Source of the DNA: Chloroflexota bacterium
Lineage (GTDB): Bacteria; Chloroflexota; Anaerolineae; Anaerolineales; Anaerolineaceae
DNA: 44,647 nt
NCBI GenBank assembly: GCA_029265085.1
Contig: JAJUJY010000017.1
Coordinates: 1 to 44,647 of the forward strand
Reading direction: 5' to 3'
A program made the translations under genes and the position numbers. Of this stretch, positions 44,546 through 44,647 are shown piece after piece (within the stretch, counting starts at the first letter, position 1; every line of letters starts with the position of its first letter). A model generated the notes under the pieces. The model was not told the origin of the DNA. It did not search any database and was given only the letters and a program-made list of their open reading frames with translations.

Positions 44546-44647
44546 TCACCGGCCTAAATTTATACCCACACCGTCCCCCCTGTGGGGATACACCAGCATC
44601 CCGCGCTCATCGCCATCGGAGCGGATTTTGCGGGTGACCATTTCGAC
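44546..44647 (-). CDS. C-terminal fragment of an unknown protein at the window edge
   Basis: A minus-strand frame enters at the window edge and ends at TGA (44546-44548), 33 residues, including MVTRKIRSDGDERGMLVYPHR. It has no stop and good codons, but is too short to assign. The rest of the gene lies outside the window. It may be the neighbour on the far side of the integron. Confidence 0.3.
   Translation of the reverse strand, partial: VEMVTRKIRSDGDERGMLVYPHRGDGVGINLGR

Overview
The window looks like a piece of chromosome from an Anaerolineae-type Chloroflexota bacterium. This is an inference, since there is no rRNA or tRNA to anchor it. The support is indirect: a secreted SBBP-repeat beta-propeller ending in a V-Y-L-P-V tail, several 7TM/NarL-type two-component pairs, a large Ig-like surface protein, and moderate GC. 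Most of the left 24 kb is read on the minus strand.

Layout. 1-9.7 kb holds accessory genes: a partial VOC protein, a lipoprotein, the SBBP propeller, a Mth938-like gene broken by an in-frame TAA, an M24 creatinase/prolidase-like protein, a CPT-like kinase, DegV, an APH-like kinase and a double GNAT. 9.8-12.5 kb holds an alpha/beta hydrolase and the hydrogenase nickel-insertion genes hypA and hypB, with a possible small ORF between them and no hydrogenase in view. 12.8-18.0 kb is a signalling block: a Ser/Thr kinase fused to a receiver domain, an acyltransferase, a stand-alone receiver, and an overlapping histidine kinase/NarL regulator pair. 18.1-21.5 kb is a tight four-gene operon (glycosyltransferase, lipoyl-less E2-type acyltransferase, NTF2-like protein, CPBP protease). 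21.7-30.2 kb carries small enzymes, a regulator/hydrolase operon with a clear promoter and operator-like palindrome, and a katG interrupted by one in-frame TAG. 30.9-41.1 kb is an extracellular block: a subtilisin with PKD and FN3 domains, a 7TM histidine kinase/NarL pair, a degenerate receiver-like protein, and a 1286-residue Ig-like protein built from a repeated unit of about 500 residues.

The most striking region is 41.3-44.5 kb. It reads as a decayed chromosomal integron. Three attC-like sites of 129, 131 and 129 bp separate four minus-strand cassette-type ORFs. In the first three cassettes the R'' box is complementary to that cassette's own left-boundary R' box. To the right, in the expected divergent orientation, lies a promoter, a ribosome binding site and the N-terminal ~34 residues of an integron-integrase-like tyrosine recombinase, followed by out-of-frame remnants and stops. 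The cassette ORFs encode an HD-domain protein, a zinc-ribbon-like membrane protein, a lipoprotein and an NTF2-like protein. A 22-bp inverted repeat lies beside the putative attI.

Four genes look broken (Mth938-like, katG, one CPBP protease, intI). They could be real decay, or base errors in an assembled genome. The window alone cannot decide.
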